Shown here one piece after another: positions 15,367-26,404 of a DNA stretch of 64,000 bases. The notes under the pieces were generated by a model. It had not been told where the DNA came from and searched no databases. It worked only from the letters and a program-made list of their open reading frames with translations. The translations under genes and the position numbers were made by a program. Each line of letters starts with the position of its first letter. Positions within the stretch are counted from its first letter, which is position 1. Source of the DNA: Allocoleopsis franciscana PCC 7113 (GTDB lineage Bacteria; Cyanobacteriota; Cyanobacteriia; Cyanobacteriales; Coleofasciculaceae); NCBI RefSeq assembly GCF_000317515.1, contig NC_019738.1, positions 471,501-535,500 of the forward strand. The letters are read 5' to 3'.

Positions 15367-18234
15367 ATGTATACCGAACTGCGCTCGGTTTATGAGTACC
15401 AAGTTGGGGGAAGCCTGCCATTAGAAGCCCCCAGCTATGTGACGAGGCAAGCTGATGCTGATTTATATCGAGGCGTGAAGGCAGGGCAGTTTTGTTATGT
15501 CCTCAACTCGCGACAGACGGGAAAATCTAGCTTGCGGGTGCGAACCATGCAGCGATTGCAAGCTGAAGGGATAAGCTGTGCGGCTGTTGACTTGACAGCC
15601 ATCGGTAATCAGAATATCCCACCTGATCAGTGGTATGCGGGGGTGACTTATACGTTAGCCAGTAGTTTCAATCTCTTAGATCAGGTTGATATTGGCACCT
15701 GGTGGCGCGATCGCAAATTTCTTCCCCCCGTGCAACGGTTGAGTGAATTTATCCGAGAGGTGTTGCTCAAAGAAATTCATCAAAATATAGCTATTTTTGT
15801 GGATGAAATCGATAGTGTTTTAGCCCTCAATTTTCCTAGCCATGATTTTTTTTCCTTAATCCGATCCTGCTACAACAATCGTGCTAACCAGCCAGAATAT
15901 AAGCGTTTAACTTGGATTGTATTAGGCGTGGCAACCCCCTCTGACTTGATTAAGTCTACACGCAAAGTCACACTTTTTCATATCGGCAATGCCATCGAAT
16001 TAACGGGTTTTAAAAGGCATGAAATTCAACCTTTATTTCAATCTCTAATGGACATAATCCCTAATTTGAATGATGTCATTCAAGAGGTATTGAATTGGAC
16101 AGGAGGACAGCCGTTTTTGACTCAAAAACTGTGTAAACTGATTCTTCAGGAGTCAGGACGATTGATAACAGGTTCTCAATCCAATATCCACAATGAAAAA
16201 ATTACAATTACGGGGTGGATTGAAAGCTTAGTACACTCTCATTTGCTGGATAATTGGGAAGTGACTGATGAGCCAGAGCATTTGAAAACAATACGCAATC
16301 GCCTACTTAAAAGTGGAGGGCGTATATTGAGACTCCTGGGACTGTACCAAGAAATTTTGCAACAAGGAGAAGTCGCAGCCAACAATAGTCCAGAGCAAGT
16401 TGAGTTGCGCTTGTCAGGATTGGTTTTTAAACAGGATGGAAAGCTAAAAGTTTATAACCGCATATATCAGTCAGTTTTTAATCTGATTTGGGTGGAGAAA
16501 ACGTTAACTAATTTGCGACCTTATGGTTCATCTTTACTAGCCTGGGAAGCATCAAATCGAAACAATGAATCCTATTTATTAGGGGGACAGGGATTACAGG
16601 ATGCCTTAGCTTGGGCAACGGATAAAAGCTTAAGCGATCGCGATGAGCAATTTTTGGCAGCTAGCCAACAAAAGGCGAATCCAATACTCACTCAAAAAGA
16701 GGAAAAGTTAACGGAGACATTATTCCCATCACCCAGTACTAAGCATTCTGCATCAAGATACTGGACATTGGTCAGCCTTGATGCAGCAGGAAAGCGTAGA
16801 ATCCAAGAAATAGCTTCAGCTAAAGCGTTTTTCCTCGCCTCATTCCCAGAGGTTGCCACTCGCCGTGAAGTCCCCCATAGCCAGGTTCAGTATCAACTTT
16901 TTTCCTGGATGAGAGACATAACGGAACCCTACACGGATACACAACCTAAGCCAGAAAAAGACGTAACAGGTACAAAAACAGCCAACAGAAGTGTTTTAGC
17001 ACAACGTTGTCTGCAATGTTTTATCTCCAGCCAAATCGAACAGGTTTGCCTGAAACTAGAAGCGCAGTTTGGCACTCAACATGGCTTCAATTGTAGTGAT
17101 TTATTACGCTTTGTTTTAGATGAGCAGGGCACAAGACAACCGACAGGAAAAACAACCTCAGCCTCAAATGTTTACCAATCTCTGTCCCAGGAGATCTTGC
17201 AAAATTTTGACCCACAGCAGAGCCGTTTAGCCACCTGGACAACTCGACTGGTAAAGCATCATCGAGAACTCAATGGGTTTTTACTTGAACATGGAGTTTA
17301 TCTCATCAGCGATTGGGCAATTCTTAACGATACCACTACTAAACAAATTGAACGTATTTTTTCACAGTTTTACTGTCTAACTTCGATGGAAATCGAGCAA
17401 GCCAAGCTTCTTCTTGAAAGCTACCACGCCGTCTATCGAGTTCAACGATTAAAGCAACGCCAAGCTGGAATGAAGGGACAATGTGCGCCACTCACCACAG
17501 AACAACTCCAGCAAATTGCTCAACGATTCTCCACGCAAACCCATAAGGTGCTTCGTCCCGAAACATTGTTGGCAAAACTGCACAATATGGCGTCTCACCT
17601 GAGAAAGTACCGTATTCACGTCCGGGGGGGGTTTCTGCCAACCCAATCTATTGATATCTCGATTATTCCCAATCGAGCTAATGCTACAACTGAGCGCAGT
17701 TTACTGCATAGTTTGATGGATGACAAAAATACGACTGATTTGGAAACAGAGTTTTTAGATTCTTATTACGAACAATTTCTCGCTTGTTTAGACCAAGCGA
17801 TTGCAGATATCACTGAACAACGAGTTAGGAAACTACAGCGTAAAGACCCCGAAAAAGCCCAAAAATTTCTCACCGCATTACATCTATTTCATCGGCAGGG
17901 TAAGTCAATGGGGGAAATTGCCAAACAAGTGAATCTAAACGCTCAGTTTCATGTCTCCCGCCTGCTCCAACTCAAATCTTTTCGGACTCATATTCAACAG
18001 CGGTTTTTAATATTATTGCGCGATCGCGTGATTAACGTCGCCAAAGTCTATACTGACCCGGAACGCCTCCAATCTCTCAGTCAACAGATTGAACAGGCAC
18101 TACAGGAACAAGTTACACAAGTCATTGAAGACGCCGCCACAGAAGCGAGTACACCGACTTGTACCAAAAACCAAACTCTATCCACCAGTCTTTTCAGCGA
18201 GAGACTTTGCCACTACCTGGATAAGATGAAATAA
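15367..18234 (+). CDS. AAA-like ATPase fused to a sigma-factor-like C-terminal region
   Basis: The ATG at 15367 has a CAGGAG Shine-Dalgarno 8 nt upstream. Residues 1-400 are the same AAA-like family as the gene at 4720-7143 (YEYQVGGSLPLEAPSYVTRQ, P-loop NSRQTGKSSL at 47-56, Walker B IFVDEIDSV). From about residue 600, FDPQQSRLATWTTRLVKHHR resembles sigma-70 region 2, followed by GVYLISDWAILND and RKYRIHVRGG. Around residues 835-870, FHRQGKSMGEIAKQV and VSRLLQLKSF look like a region-4-type helix-turn-helix. It probably acts with the HTH-TIR-AAA protein encoded 21 bp upstream, coupling an ATPase switch to transcription. The sigma resemblance is by eye and not proven. A detached piece of the middle region occurs at 7317-7799. 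Confidence 0.7.
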   Translation: MYTELRSVYEYQVGGSLPLEAPSYVTRQADADLYRGVKAGQFCYVLNSRQTGKSSLRVRTMQRLQAEGISCAAVDLTAIGNQNIPPDQWYAGVTYTLASSFNLLDQVDIGTWWRDRKFLPPVQRLSEFIREVLLKEIHQNIAIFVDEIDSVLALNFPSHDFFSLIRSCYNNRANQPEYKRLTWIVLGVATPSDLIKSTRKVTLFHIGNAIELTGFKRHEIQPLFQSLMDIIPNLNDVIQEVLNWTGGQPFLTQKLCKLILQESGRLITGSQSNIHNEKITITGWIESLVHSHLLDNWEVTDEPEHLKTIRNRLLKSGGRILRLLGLYQEILQQGEVAANNSPEQVELRLSGLVFKQDGKLKVYNRIYQSVFNLIWVEKTLTNLRPYGSSLLAWEASNRNNESYLLGGQGLQDALAWATDKSLSDRDEQFLAASQQKANPILTQKEEKLTETLFPSPSTKHSASRYWTLVSLDAAGKRRIQEIASAKAFFLASFPEVATRREVPHSQVQYQLFSWMRDITEPYTDTQPKPEKDVTGTKTANRSVLAQRCLQCFISSQIEQVCLKLEAQFGTQHGFNCSDLLRFVLDEQGTRQPTGKTTSASNVYQSLSQEILQNFDPQQSRLATWTTRLVKHHRELNGFLLEHGVYLISDWAILNDTTTKQIERIFSQFYCLTSMEIEQAKLLLESYHAVYRVQRLKQRQAGMKGQCAPLTTEQLQQIAQRFSTQTHKVLRPETLLAKLHNMASHLRKYRIHVRGGFLPTQSIDISIIPNRANATTERSLLHSLMDDKNTTDLETEFLDSYYEQFLACLDQAIADITEQRVRKLQRKDPEKAQKFLTALHLFHRQGKSMGEIAKQVNLNAQFHVSRLLQLKSFRTHIQQRFLILLRDRVINVAKVYTDPERLQSLSQQIEQALQEQVTQVIEDAATEASTPTCTKNQTLSTSLFSERLCHYLDKMK

Positions 18235-18377
18235 TTGTCAATAAATCTAGGATACTTCCATGCCGTCTTTTAGCGGTTGACTTCTCTTCAATCAAATTTT
18301 TTGATAAGTTTAAGGGAGAGCCAGTCCTTTCATGATGTTGGTTCTGAATTCCCTGAGCAAAAGCGAGAAGATGAGCT

Positions 18378-18581
18378 ATGGTTACGTCCGTTCAATACTC
18401 TATAGAAGCGATCAAGGATGAAGCACGTCAACTGCTCCTTAAGGGACTTGTGGCGAGTCAACAGCCCATTTATACTCTCTGTCAATACATTCCTGCCTCT
18501 GAATGGGTTTGTGTTGAGTGCGAGCTAGAAAAGAATGACTTTTTGTTAAGAGATCGCATCATTGACTTACTGGGTCGCTAA
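18378..18581 (+). CDS. DUF4327 family protein
   Basis: The 67-residue protein reads VQYSIEAIKDEARQLLLKGL, then QPIYTLCQYIPASEWVCVE and CELEKNDFLLRDRIIDLL. This is the highly conserved DUF4327 family, found essentially only in cyanobacteria. It is soluble, with two Cys in the middle. The start ATG at 18378 has a GAAGATGAG purine stretch upstream. No function is known. It follows the AAA-sigma-like gene by ~140 bp but is probably an independent gene. Confidence 0.85.
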   Translation: MVTSVQYSIEAIKDEARQLLLKGLVASQQPIYTLCQYIPASEWVCVECELEKNDFLLRDRIIDLLGR

Positions 18582-18835
18582 GAGTGGGAATCCGACTCAA
18601 TGACTTACCAACGTATCTAGCCACTTGTTGCGTTTTATACCATAAATTTTAAATCTGTATGTTGCCTTAAATTGAGGTAAAAAACAAGGTGGACAACTGC
18701 CATTAGATTCTGTACCCTGGCAAGGAACTGAATAAGTCTTTTATAGTAGTTACGAAGGCGATTAGGATAAAGCCAAATACTGAAACCTTGACCTGTCAAT
18801 ATGCATCCCTTCGGGAGCATCCCAAATGTGTAAAC

Positions 18836-18930
18836 TGCCCCTCAGACTAGAAGTCTGGGGCTATACAAACGAAGTCCGCCAGCGCGGACTAATCTTTAGC
18901 CTGCGGAGGCAGGCTTGGTTTGTGTAGCTG
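18836..18930. repeat. Composite palindromic element
   Basis: Three small hairpins lie in series: CCCCTCAGACTAGAAGTCTGGGG, then AGTCCGCCAGCGCGGACT, then GCCTGCGGAGGCAGGC. The last two are bracketed by an outer pair, GCTATACAAAC and GTTTGTGTAGC. It resembles a non-autonomous REP/MITE-type element. Related AGTCCGC hairpins occur at 51222-51455. Confidence 0.7.
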
Positions 18931-18975
18931 CGATTTCTAATCGCCTGGTATTTTTGCTTGCATTGGGATGCTCCC
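18919..18975. repeat. 57-bp dispersed repeat, copy B
   Basis: Second copy of the element at 10469-10525, in the same orientation, with the internal inverted repeat GCGATT-TCT-AATCGC and the same GGGATGCTCCC end. The ending motif alone also recurs at 34753-34763. Confidence 0.85.
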
Positions 18976-19458
18976 CATCCCTTCTACCCCCTCGGATGAG
19001 TTCCGGTGCCTTCTGTCCTCCTATGAGCTCCGGTGCCCTCTACCTTTTGCGTCGATAACCTATTGGTGAGTAGCATCTCTCTTAGGAGGGATATTGTGTT
19101 GACCTGACCTAGGTAGATAATTTAAAAAACTGGACTATTAAAAACAACACGAACGGTTACACTAAAAGACTTACAGAAAAAGTTATCCATCTGCCATCCT
19201 AGGGATACGGGAATGTCGTGTTCATTCACCCTTTGGTTGCGATACTTTAGGTTTTATAAGCCTCTCAAATCCTCAAGGTTCCTGGCTGAGTTAGTCACCA
19301 TTATAAGCAAGAGGTCGGTTTCCATCATTACCAGCTTTGTTTTGCCAAATGCAATTACCCTGATCTAATTCATTGCCTTAGGAACCTTCCCGCCGCCCAG
19401 ATCCAAGCCGGGTGTACATTTTGCTCCGAAGACGACATCAGTACTATTGGGACAGATT

Positions 19459-22400
19459 ATGCCAACTGCACAAGCGCCTCAACAAAATACAGAAGATCTC
19501 GATCTAAAACAGCTACTGAGAACCTTGACGGCTGTCAAAAAAGGTAACTTCTCGGTACGGATGCCCGTCGAGCAGACGGGCATGGCGGGGAAGATTGCCG
19601 ATGCGCTCAACGATATTATTGAGCGGAATGAACGAATGGCGGCAGAATTAGAGCGGATTAGTACGATTGTCGGCAAAGAAGGCAAAATTACGCAGCGTGC
19701 CTCTCTGGGAAATGTAACAGGTTCGTGGTCAGCGAGTATTGATTCGGTGAATGCCCTGATTACAGATTTAGTCCAGCCTACCGCTGAAACGGCGCGTGTG
19801 ATCCGGGCGGTGGCGAAAGGTGACTTATCCCAAACCATCGCAACGGAGATTGAAGGCAGACCCCTCAAGGGTGAATTTCTCTCCACGGCGCAAGTCGTGA
19901 ATACCATGGTGGCTCAGTTGTCGTCCTTTTCTAGTGAAGTGACACGGGTGGCGCGAGAAGTGGGTACCGAAGGCAAGCTGGGCGTTCAAGCCGAAGTGCA
20001 AGGAGTGGCAGGTACCTGGAAGGATTTAACCGATAACGTCAACTTGATGGCGGGGAACCTCACGGCCCAAGTCCGGAATATTGCCGAAGTTACCACAGCA
20101 GTGGCCAATGGCGATCTCTCCAAGAAAATTACCGTCGATGTCAAAGGCGAAATTTTTGAACTGAAGAACACCATGAACATCATGGTAGACCAGCTCAACT
20201 CCTTTGCTTCAGAGGTAACGCGGGTGGCACGAGAAGTGGGTACCGAAGGCAAGCTGGGCGTCCAGGCCGAAGTGCGAGGCGTTGCGGGTACTTGGAAAGA
20301 CTTAACCGACTCAGTCAACTTGATGGCAGGAAACCTCACCGCCCAAGTCCGGAATATTGCCGAAGTTACAACCGCCGTGGCAAATGGCGACCTCTCCAAG
20401 AAAATTACCGTTGATGTCAAAGGCGAAATTTTTGAACTGAAGAACACCGTCAACATCATGGTAGACCAGCTCAACTCCTTTGCTTCAGAGGTAACGCGGG
20501 TGGCGCGAGAGGTGGGCGCAGATGGGAAATTAGGGGGTCAAGCGGAAGTTCGGGGCGTGGCAGGTACGTGGAAAGATTTGACCGATTCGGTGAATTTCAT
20601 GGCGGGAAGCCTTACGGCACAGGTGCGTAATATTGCCGAAGTCACAACGGCAGTGGCAAACGGTGACCTCTCCAAAAAAATTACCGTTGATGTGAAAGGG
20701 GAAATCTTAGAGCTCAAAGATACCATTAATACGATGGTAGACCAGCTCAACTCCTTTGCCTCAGAAGTAACGCGGGTAGCGCGAGAAGTGGGTACGGAAG
20801 GGAAACTCGGTGTGCAGGCAGAAGTGCAAGGAGTTGCAGGTACCTGGAAAGACCTCACCGACAGTGTAAACTCGATGGCGGGAAATCTCACCGGACAAGT
20901 GCGGAATATTGCCGAAGTTGCCACGGCAATTGCTAATGGTGACCTCTCGAAGAAAATTACCGCCGATGTGAAAGGGGAAATCTTGGAGCTGAAGAATACT
21001 ATGAATATCATGGTGGATCAGCTCAACTCCTTTGCTTCTGAGGTCACCAGGGTAGCGCGAGAAGTGGGTGCAGAAGGAAAGCTGGGGGGACAAGCCGAAG
21101 TCCGGGGGGTTGCCGGTACCTGGAAGGATTTAACCGAATCGGTGAACTTCATGGCAGGAAGTCTTACCGCCCAAGTCCGTAATATTGCCGAAGTCACAAC
21201 CGCCGTAGCCAATGGTGACCTCTCGAAGAAAATTACTGTTGATGTAAAAGGGGAAATTTTAGAGCTGAAAAATACCATGAATATTATGGTAGATCAGCTC
21301 AATTCCTTTGCCTCGGAGGTAACCAGAGTTGCCCGTGAGGTGGGGAGTGAAGGCAAGTTGGGCGTCCAAGCCGAAGTGCGAGGCGTCGCGGGTACCTGGA
21401 AGGATTTGACCGATTCGGTGAACTCGATGGCGGGGAATCTAACCGCCCAAGTCCGGAATATTGCCGAAGTGACGACAGCAGTGGCGAATGGCGACCTCTC
21501 CAAGAAGATTACCGTGGATGTGAGAGGCGAAATTCTCGAACTCAAGAACACCATCAATATTATGGTGGATCAGCTTAGTTCCTTTGCCTCGGAGGTCACC
21601 AGGGTAGCGCGAGAGGTGGGGACGGAAGGCAAGCTGGGTGTGCAGGCAGAAGTGCGAGGCGTTGCCGGAACCTGGAAAGACTTAACCGACAACGTGAACT
21701 TGATGGCGGGGAATCTCACCGGACAGGTGCGAAACATTGCCGAAGTGGCAACGGCGATCGCTAATGGTGACCTGTCTAAGAAAATCACAGTTCAGGTTAA
21801 AGGTGAGATTTTAGAGCTGAAAAACACTATTAATATCATGGTGGATCAGCTTAGTTCCTTTGCTTCTGAGGTAACCCGCGTTGCCCGTGAGGTGGGGAGT
21901 GAAGGGAAACTAGGAGTGCAAGCCGATGTCCGGGGGGTAGCCGGTACCTGGAAAGATTTGACCGATTCGGTGAATTTCATGGCGGGTTCTCTGACATCCC
22001 AAGTGCGGAACATTGCCGCCGTGACAACTGCTGTGGCAAACGGCGACCTCTCCAAGAAAATTACCGTGGATGTCAAAGGGGAAATTTTGGAGTTGAAAAA
22101 TACCGTGAATGTCATGGTAGATCAGCTCAATTCCTTTGCCTCTGAGGTAACCCGAGTGGCGCGAGAGGTGGGGACGGAAGGAAAATTAGGCGTCCAAGCC
22201 GAAGTGAAGGGGGTGGCGGGTACCTGGAAAGATTTAACCGATTCGGTGAACTTCATGGCGGGAAGCCTTACCGCCCAGGTGCGGAACATTGCCGAAGTCA
22301 CGACGGCGGTGGCAAACGGCGACCTCTCTAAGAAGATTACCGTGGATGTGAAGGGCGAGATTTTGGAGTTGAAGAATACCATTAACACGATGGTAGACCA

Positions 22401-25400
22401 GCTCAACTCCTTTGCCTCCGAGGTAACCAGGGTCGCCCGTGAGGTGGGGACGGAAGGAAAATTAGGCGTCCAAGCTTATGTGAGAGGGGTGGGCGGAACC
22501 TGGAAGGATTTAACCGATAATGTCAACTCGATGGCGGGGAATCTCACCGCCCAAGTGCGGAATATTGCCGAAGTTACGAAGGCGGTGGCGAATGGTGACT
22601 TATCGAAGAAAATCACGGTTGATGTGAAGGGCGAGATTTTCGACCTGAAAAATACGATCAACGTCATGGTGGATCAGCTTTCCTCCTTCGCCTCAGAGGT
22701 CACTAGGGTGGCGCGAGAGGTGGGGACGGAAGGGAAATTAGGCGGTCAAGCCCATGTTACCGGGGTGGCGGGGACGTGGAAAGACCTTACCGATTCGGTG
22801 AACTCAATGGCAGGAAATCTCACAGCCCAAGTGCGAGGCATTGCCAAAATCGTCACGGCAGTGGCGAATGGGGACTTGAAGCGGAAGTTGATGTTGGATG
22901 CGAAGGGCGAGATTGAAACCTTAGCCGATACGATCAACGAGATGATCGACACCCTAGCTACCTTTGCCGACCAAGTTACCACGGTGGCGCGGGAAGTGGG
23001 GATTGAAGGGAAATTGGGTGGACAAGCCAAGGTGCCGGGGGCGGCGGGAACCTGGCGAGATTTGACGGATAATGTGAACGAACTGGCGGCAACCCTAACC
23101 ACCCAGTTACGGGCGATCGCAGAAGTGGCAATTGCGGTAACCAAGGGCGACTTAACGCGATCGATTGCCGTAGAGGCGCAGGGTGAAGTGGCGGTCCTCA
23201 AAGACAACATCAACCAGATGATTGCCAATCTACGGGAAACTACCCAGAAGAACACCGAGCAAGACTGGTTGAAAACCAACCTCGCCAAGTTTACCCGAAT
23301 GCTGCAAGGACAACGGGATTTGGAAACGGTTTCCAAACTCATCTTGTCCGAACTCACCCCCTTGGTGGGTGCCCAGCATGGTGTGTTCTACATTATGGAT
23401 GGGAACGAAACTCATCCCCTGCTGAAGCTTTTAAGTAGCTATGCCTACCGCGAACGCAAGAATCTGGCGAATCGCTTCCGCTTAGGAGAAGGCTTAGTGG
23501 GGCAATGCGCCTTAGAAAAGGAACGGATTTTAATTACGGAACTTCCGGACGACTATATCAAAATCAGTTCGGGTTTAGGAGAATCCTCACCCCGCAATGC
23601 AGTCGTTTTACCTGTGCTGTTTGAGGGCATGGTCACGGCAGTGATTGAACTGGCATCGTTTAGGCGCTTTAATGAGATTCATTTGACATTCTTCGACCAA
23701 CTCACTGAAAGTATTGCGATCGTTTTAAACACCATTGCCGCGAGTATGCGTACTGAGGAGTTGCTCAAGCAGTCCCAGTCCCTCACCGAAGAACTGCAAG
23801 CCCAGCAAAAAGAACTCACCCAAACCAACAAACGCCTCGAACAACAAGCCCAATCTCTCAAAGCCTCGGAGGAACTGCTCAAGAGTCAGCAGGAAGAGTT
23901 ACAACAAACCAACGAAGAACTCGAAGAGCGATCAGAGTTGTTAGCCCTGCAAAACCGAGAAGTTGAGCGCAAAAATCGGGAAATTGAACAGGCACGGCAG
24001 GCGCTGGAAGAAAAGGCTGAGCAACTGGCGCTAACCTCGAAGTACAAGTCGGAATTCTTGGCGAATATGTCCCATGAGTTGCGGACACCGCTCAACAGCC
24101 TGTTAATTCTGGCAAGATTGCTCTCGGATAACACCGAGAAGAATTTGTCGGGTAAGCAAGTGGAATATGCCCGAACCATTCATTCGGCGGGCACCGATCT
24201 ACTCACTCTAATTAATGACATTTTGGATTTGGCCAAAATTGAATCAGGCACCATGGGCGTTGAGATTGACCAGATGCGTTTTAGCGACCTAGCGACTCAC
24301 ATGGAACGCACTTTCCGTCAAGTCGCCCAGGATAAGAGACTCGATTTTAGTTTAGAATTCGACTCCAGTCTGCCACGAGCCATCTATACTGACTCGAAGC
24401 GCTTGCAACAAGTGTTAAAAAATCTGCTCGCTAATGCTTTTAAGTTCACGGCTCAAGGGCAAGTCAACTTGCGGGTTACCATCGCCAATCATGGCTGGAG
24501 TCTGACTCATGAGGTCTTGAATCGGGCAACGACGGTGATTGCCTTCTCGGTGAGCGATACAGGCATCGGCATTCCTTTGGATAAACAGAAGGTGATTTTT
24601 GAAGCGTTTCAGCAAGCGGATGGCTCCACTAGCCGGAAATACGGGGGCACGGGTTTGGGCTTGTCCATTAGCCGCGAAATTGCTCGACTGTTGGGCGGAG
24701 AAATTACTTTGCTGAGTAGCCCCGGTCAAGGAAGTACGTTTACTCTTTACCTCCCTGATTCTTACCAAGGGGGAACAGATGGGACAGTCATGCGGGGCGG
24801 TGTGGTAGGACAGGGGAACGGATGGAGTTCCGCTGAACAGGTAAGGGGAGAAGGGGAACTCTCCAGACCTATGTTGGAGAGTTTTTCTGGGTCTATGCTG
24901 CCTCAATCTCCCGTTTCCCCCTCCTCCCTGTTGCCCTCGTCTTCGCCAGCCATTTCTTATCTTTCCACATCGCTACCGCAGCAGGATGGGGCGATATCCA
25001 TTGCCGATGACCGGGAGAATATCCAACCCGATGATCGCGTACTATTAATTATCGAAGATGACCTCAAATTCGCTCGTATCCTTTTGGATATGGCACGGGA
25101 ACAGGGGTTTAAGGTGCTGGTGGCTGCACGCAGTGATATCGGTCTAGCGATGGCGCGGGAATATCAGCCGGATGCCATTACTCTGGATATTCAGTTGCCC
25201 GGAATGGATGGTTGGATGGTGCTTGATCGCTTAAAGCATGACCCGAATACACGTCATATTCCTGTGCATATCCTCACCGTTGAGGAGGGACGACAACGGG
25301 GTCTACAATTGGGCGCGATCGCTTATTTACAAAAACCCATCAACCCCGATACGCTGCTCGAAGCCATCTCTGGCATTAAGAGCTTTGTTGAGCGTCAGGT

Positions 25401-26205
25401 GAAAAATTTGTTGGTGGTGGAAGATAATGAGACGCAACGCCAGAGTATTATCGAGCTGATCGGTAACCATGATGTGTCTACAACGGCGGTGGGAACAGGG
25501 GCAGAGGCGCTAGCGACCCTGAAAACAGGATTATTTGATTGCATTGTCCTGGATTTGGGGCTGCCCGATATGACCGGGTTTGAACTCATTGAGCAGATTA
25601 AGCAAGAACCGGGTCTTTCCAAGTTGCCGATCATCATTTACACCGGGCAAGAGCTAACGCGAACCGAAGAAACGGAACTCAAGCGCATGGCTGAAACGAT
25701 CATTATCAAAGATGTGCGATCGCCAGAGCGTCTTTTGGATGAAACGGCTCTATTCTTGCACCGGGTTCAGCGTGACTTGCCAGAGCCAAAGCAGCAGATG
25801 TTGGAACAACTTTATCAATCCGACCCTGTCCTTGCGGGCAAGAGGGTGCTGATTGTAGACGACGATGTGCGGAATATCTTTGCCTTGACGAGTATGTTAG
25901 AGCATCATCAGATGCAAATCTTCTATTCTGAAAACGGCAGGGATGGCTTAGCTCTCTTACAACAAACTCCGAATATCGATGTGATTCTCATGGATGTGAT
26001 GATGCCAGAGATGGACGGGTATGAAACGACGCGGGCTATCCGTAATATCAGTGAATATGCCTCTTTGCCGATTATTGCCCTCACCGCCAAAGCGATGAAA
26101 GGTGATCGCGAAAAGTGCATTGAAGCTGGAGCGTCGGACTATATTACCAAACCCGTGGATTCTGAGCAATTACTCTCTCTGTTGCGTGTTTGGCTCTATC
26201 GTTAG
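19459..26205 (+). CDS. Soluble HAMP-array hybrid histidine kinase with three receiver domains
   Basis: I choose the ATG at 19459; the frame is open from a TTG at 19447. The 2248 residues comprise, in order: two divergent HAMP-like units; twelve ~92-residue HAMP repeats from ~residue 155 to 1260 (core [17 protein letters not shown] then [14 protein letters not shown]); a GAF domain (~1280-1430); a long Gln/Glu coiled coil; HisKA with SHELRTP (His about 1539); HATPase_c ([24 protein letters not shown]); and three receivers with phospho-acceptor Asp in [26 protein letters not shown] and [13 protein letters not shown]. There is no transmembrane segment. The layout resembles fungal group III (Nik1-type) osmosensor kinases and Myxococcus/cyanobacterial relatives. 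cheR, cheB and another hybrid kinase follow, so it probably heads one phosphorelay. The stimulus is unknown. Confidence 0.9.
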   Translation: MPTAQAPQQNTEDLDLKQLLRTLTAVKKGNFSVRMPVEQTGMAGKIADALNDIIERNERMAAELERISTIVGKEGKITQRASLGNVTGSWSASIDSVNALITDLVQPTAETARVIRAVAKGDLSQTIATEIEGRPLKGEFLSTAQVVNTMVAQLSSFSSEVTRVAREVGTEGKLGVQAEVQGVAGTWKDLTDNVNLMAGNLTAQVRNIAEVTTAVANGDLSKKITVDVKGEIFELKNTMNIMVDQLNSFASEVTRVAREVGTEGKLGVQAEVRGVAGTWKDLTDSVNLMAGNLTAQVRNIAEVTTAVANGDLSKKITVDVKGEIFELKNTVNIMVDQLNSFASEVTRVAREVGADGKLGGQAEVRGVAGTWKDLTDSVNFMAGSLTAQVRNIAEVTTAVANGDLSKKITVDVKGEILELKDTINTMVDQLNSFASEVTRVAREVGTEGKLGVQAEVQGVAGTWKDLTDSVNSMAGNLTGQVRNIAEVATAIANGDLSKKITADVKGEILELKNTMNIMVDQLNSFASEVTRVAREVGAEGKLGGQAEVRGVAGTWKDLTESVNFMAGSLTAQVRNIAEVTTAVANGDLSKKITVDVKGEILELKNTMNIMVDQLNSFASEVTRVAREVGSEGKLGVQAEVRGVAGTWKDLTDSVNSMAGNLTAQVRNIAEVTTAVANGDLSKKITVDVRGEILELKNTINIMVDQLSSFASEVTRVAREVGTEGKLGVQAEVRGVAGTWKDLTDNVNLMAGNLTGQVRNIAEVATAIANGDLSKKITVQVKGEILELKNTINIMVDQLSSFASEVTRVAREVGSEGKLGVQADVRGVAGTWKDLTDSVNFMAGSLTSQVRNIAAVTTAVANGDLSKKITVDVKGEILELKNTVNVMVDQLNSFASEVTRVAREVGTEGKLGVQAEVKGVAGTWKDLTDSVNFMAGSLTAQVRNIAEVTTAVANGDLSKKITVDVKGEILELKNTINTMVDQLNSFASEVTRVAREVGTEGKLGVQAYVRGVGGTWKDLTDNVNSMAGNLTAQVRNIAEVTKAVANGDLSKKITVDVKGEIFDLKNTINVMVDQLSSFASEVTRVAREVGTEGKLGGQAHVTGVAGTWKDLTDSVNSMAGNLTAQVRGIAKIVTAVANGDLKRKLMLDAKGEIETLADTINEMIDTLATFADQVTTVAREVGIEGKLGGQAKVPGAAGTWRDLTDNVNELAATLTTQLRAIAEVAIAVTKGDLTRSIAVEAQGEVAVLKDNINQMIANLRETTQKNTEQDWLKTNLAKFTRMLQGQRDLETVSKLILSELTPLVGAQHGVFYIMDGNETHPLLKLLSSYAYRERKNLANRFRLGEGLVGQCALEKERILITELPDDYIKISSGLGESSPRNAVVLPVLFEGMVTAVIELASFRRFNEIHLTFFDQLTESIAIVLNTIAASMRTEELLKQSQSLTEELQAQQKELTQTNKRLEQQAQSLKASEELLKSQQEELQQTNEELEERSELLALQNREVERKNREIEQARQALEEKAEQLALTSKYKSEFLANMSHELRTPLNSLLILARLLSDNTEKNLSGKQVEYARTIHSAGTDLLTLINDILDLAKIESGTMGVEIDQMRFSDLATHMERTFRQVAQDKRLDFSLEFDSSLPRAIYTDSKRLQQVLKNLLANAFKFTAQGQVNLRVTIANHGWSLTHEVLNRATTVIAFSVSDTGIGIPLDKQKVIFEAFQQADGSTSRKYGGTGLGLSISREIARLLGGEITLLSSPGQGSTFTLYLPDSYQGGTDGTVMRGGVVGQGNGWSSAEQVRGEGELSRPMLESFSGSMLPQSPVSPSSLLPSSSPAISYLSTSLPQQDGAISIADDRENIQPDDRVLLIIEDDLKFARILLDMAREQGFKVLVAARSDIGLAMAREYQPDAITLDIQLPGMDGWMVLDRLKHDPNTRHIPVHILTVEEGRQRGLQLGAIAYLQKPINPDTLLEAISGIKSFVERQVKNLLVVEDNETQRQSIIELIGNHDVSTTAVGTGAEALATLKTGLFDCIVLDLGLPDMTGFELIEQIKQEPGLSKLPIIIYTGQELTRTEETELKRMAETIIIKDVRSPERLLDETALFLHRVQRDLPEPKQQMLEQLYQSDPVLAGKRVLIVDDDVRNIFALTSMLEHHQMQIFYSENGRDGLALLQQTPNIDVILMDVMMPEMDGYETTRAIRNISEYASLPIIALTAKAMKGDREKCIEAGASDYITKPVDSEQLLSLLRVWLYR
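19921..23232 (+). repeat. 276-bp coding tandem repeat encoding HAMP units
   Basis: Twelve units begin at exact 276-bp intervals (for example GACCAGCTCAACTCCTTTGC near 20189, 20465 and 20741). Neighbouring units are up to ~90% identical in DNA, so unit number is likely variable by recombination and the tract is hard to assemble from short reads. Confidence 0.9.
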
Positions 26206-26206
26206 T

Positions 26207-26288
26207 GGCAGAAGGCAGGAGGTAGGAGGTAGGAGGTAGAAGGCAGAAGGCAGGAGGTAGGAGGTAGAAGGCAGGAGGTAGGAGGCTG
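26207..26288. repeat. G-rich heptamer tandem repeat (GGAGGTA/GGCAGAA)
   Basis: About eleven heptamers of the types GGAGGTA, GAAGGCA and GGTAGAA follow directly after the kinase stop codon. It is an STRR-type tract as seen in many filamentous cyanobacteria. It separates the kinase from cheR and contains no ORF. Confidence 0.85.
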
Positions 26289-26404
26289 GCAAAAAGTATG
26301 AAGGAAGAAAGATGTTAACAGAGTCGGGTACAGCCTAGGATGAAACAGACTACACGGCTTCATCCTTCAAGGTCTCATCGGTCACCCTGTCCTGTCATAA
26401 GCAC

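Larger units (their letters stand above)
18582..19458. other. Long intergenic region rich in palindromic repeats
   Basis: No gene is supported here. A short open frame on the minus strand at 18635-18820 has no family resemblance. From ~18795 there are nested inverted repeats: CATCCCTTCGGGAGCATCCC, then a composite palindrome at 18836-18930, then the 57-bp repeat. Near 19000-19050 two copies of GAGTTCCGGTGCC/GAGCTCCGGTGCC occur. The last ~350 bp before the HAMP kinase are plain sequence and presumably hold its promoter. Confidence 0.7.

Noticed and set aside
18635-18820. 61-codon minus-strand frame in the long spacer
   Set aside because: No known family, and it starts within palindromic repeat sequence.
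19479-22667. Long minus-strand open frames inside the HAMP-array gene
   Set aside because: They recur at the 276-bp period, copy the complement of the HAMP codons and have low-complexity, family-free translations. They are shadows of the kinase gene.
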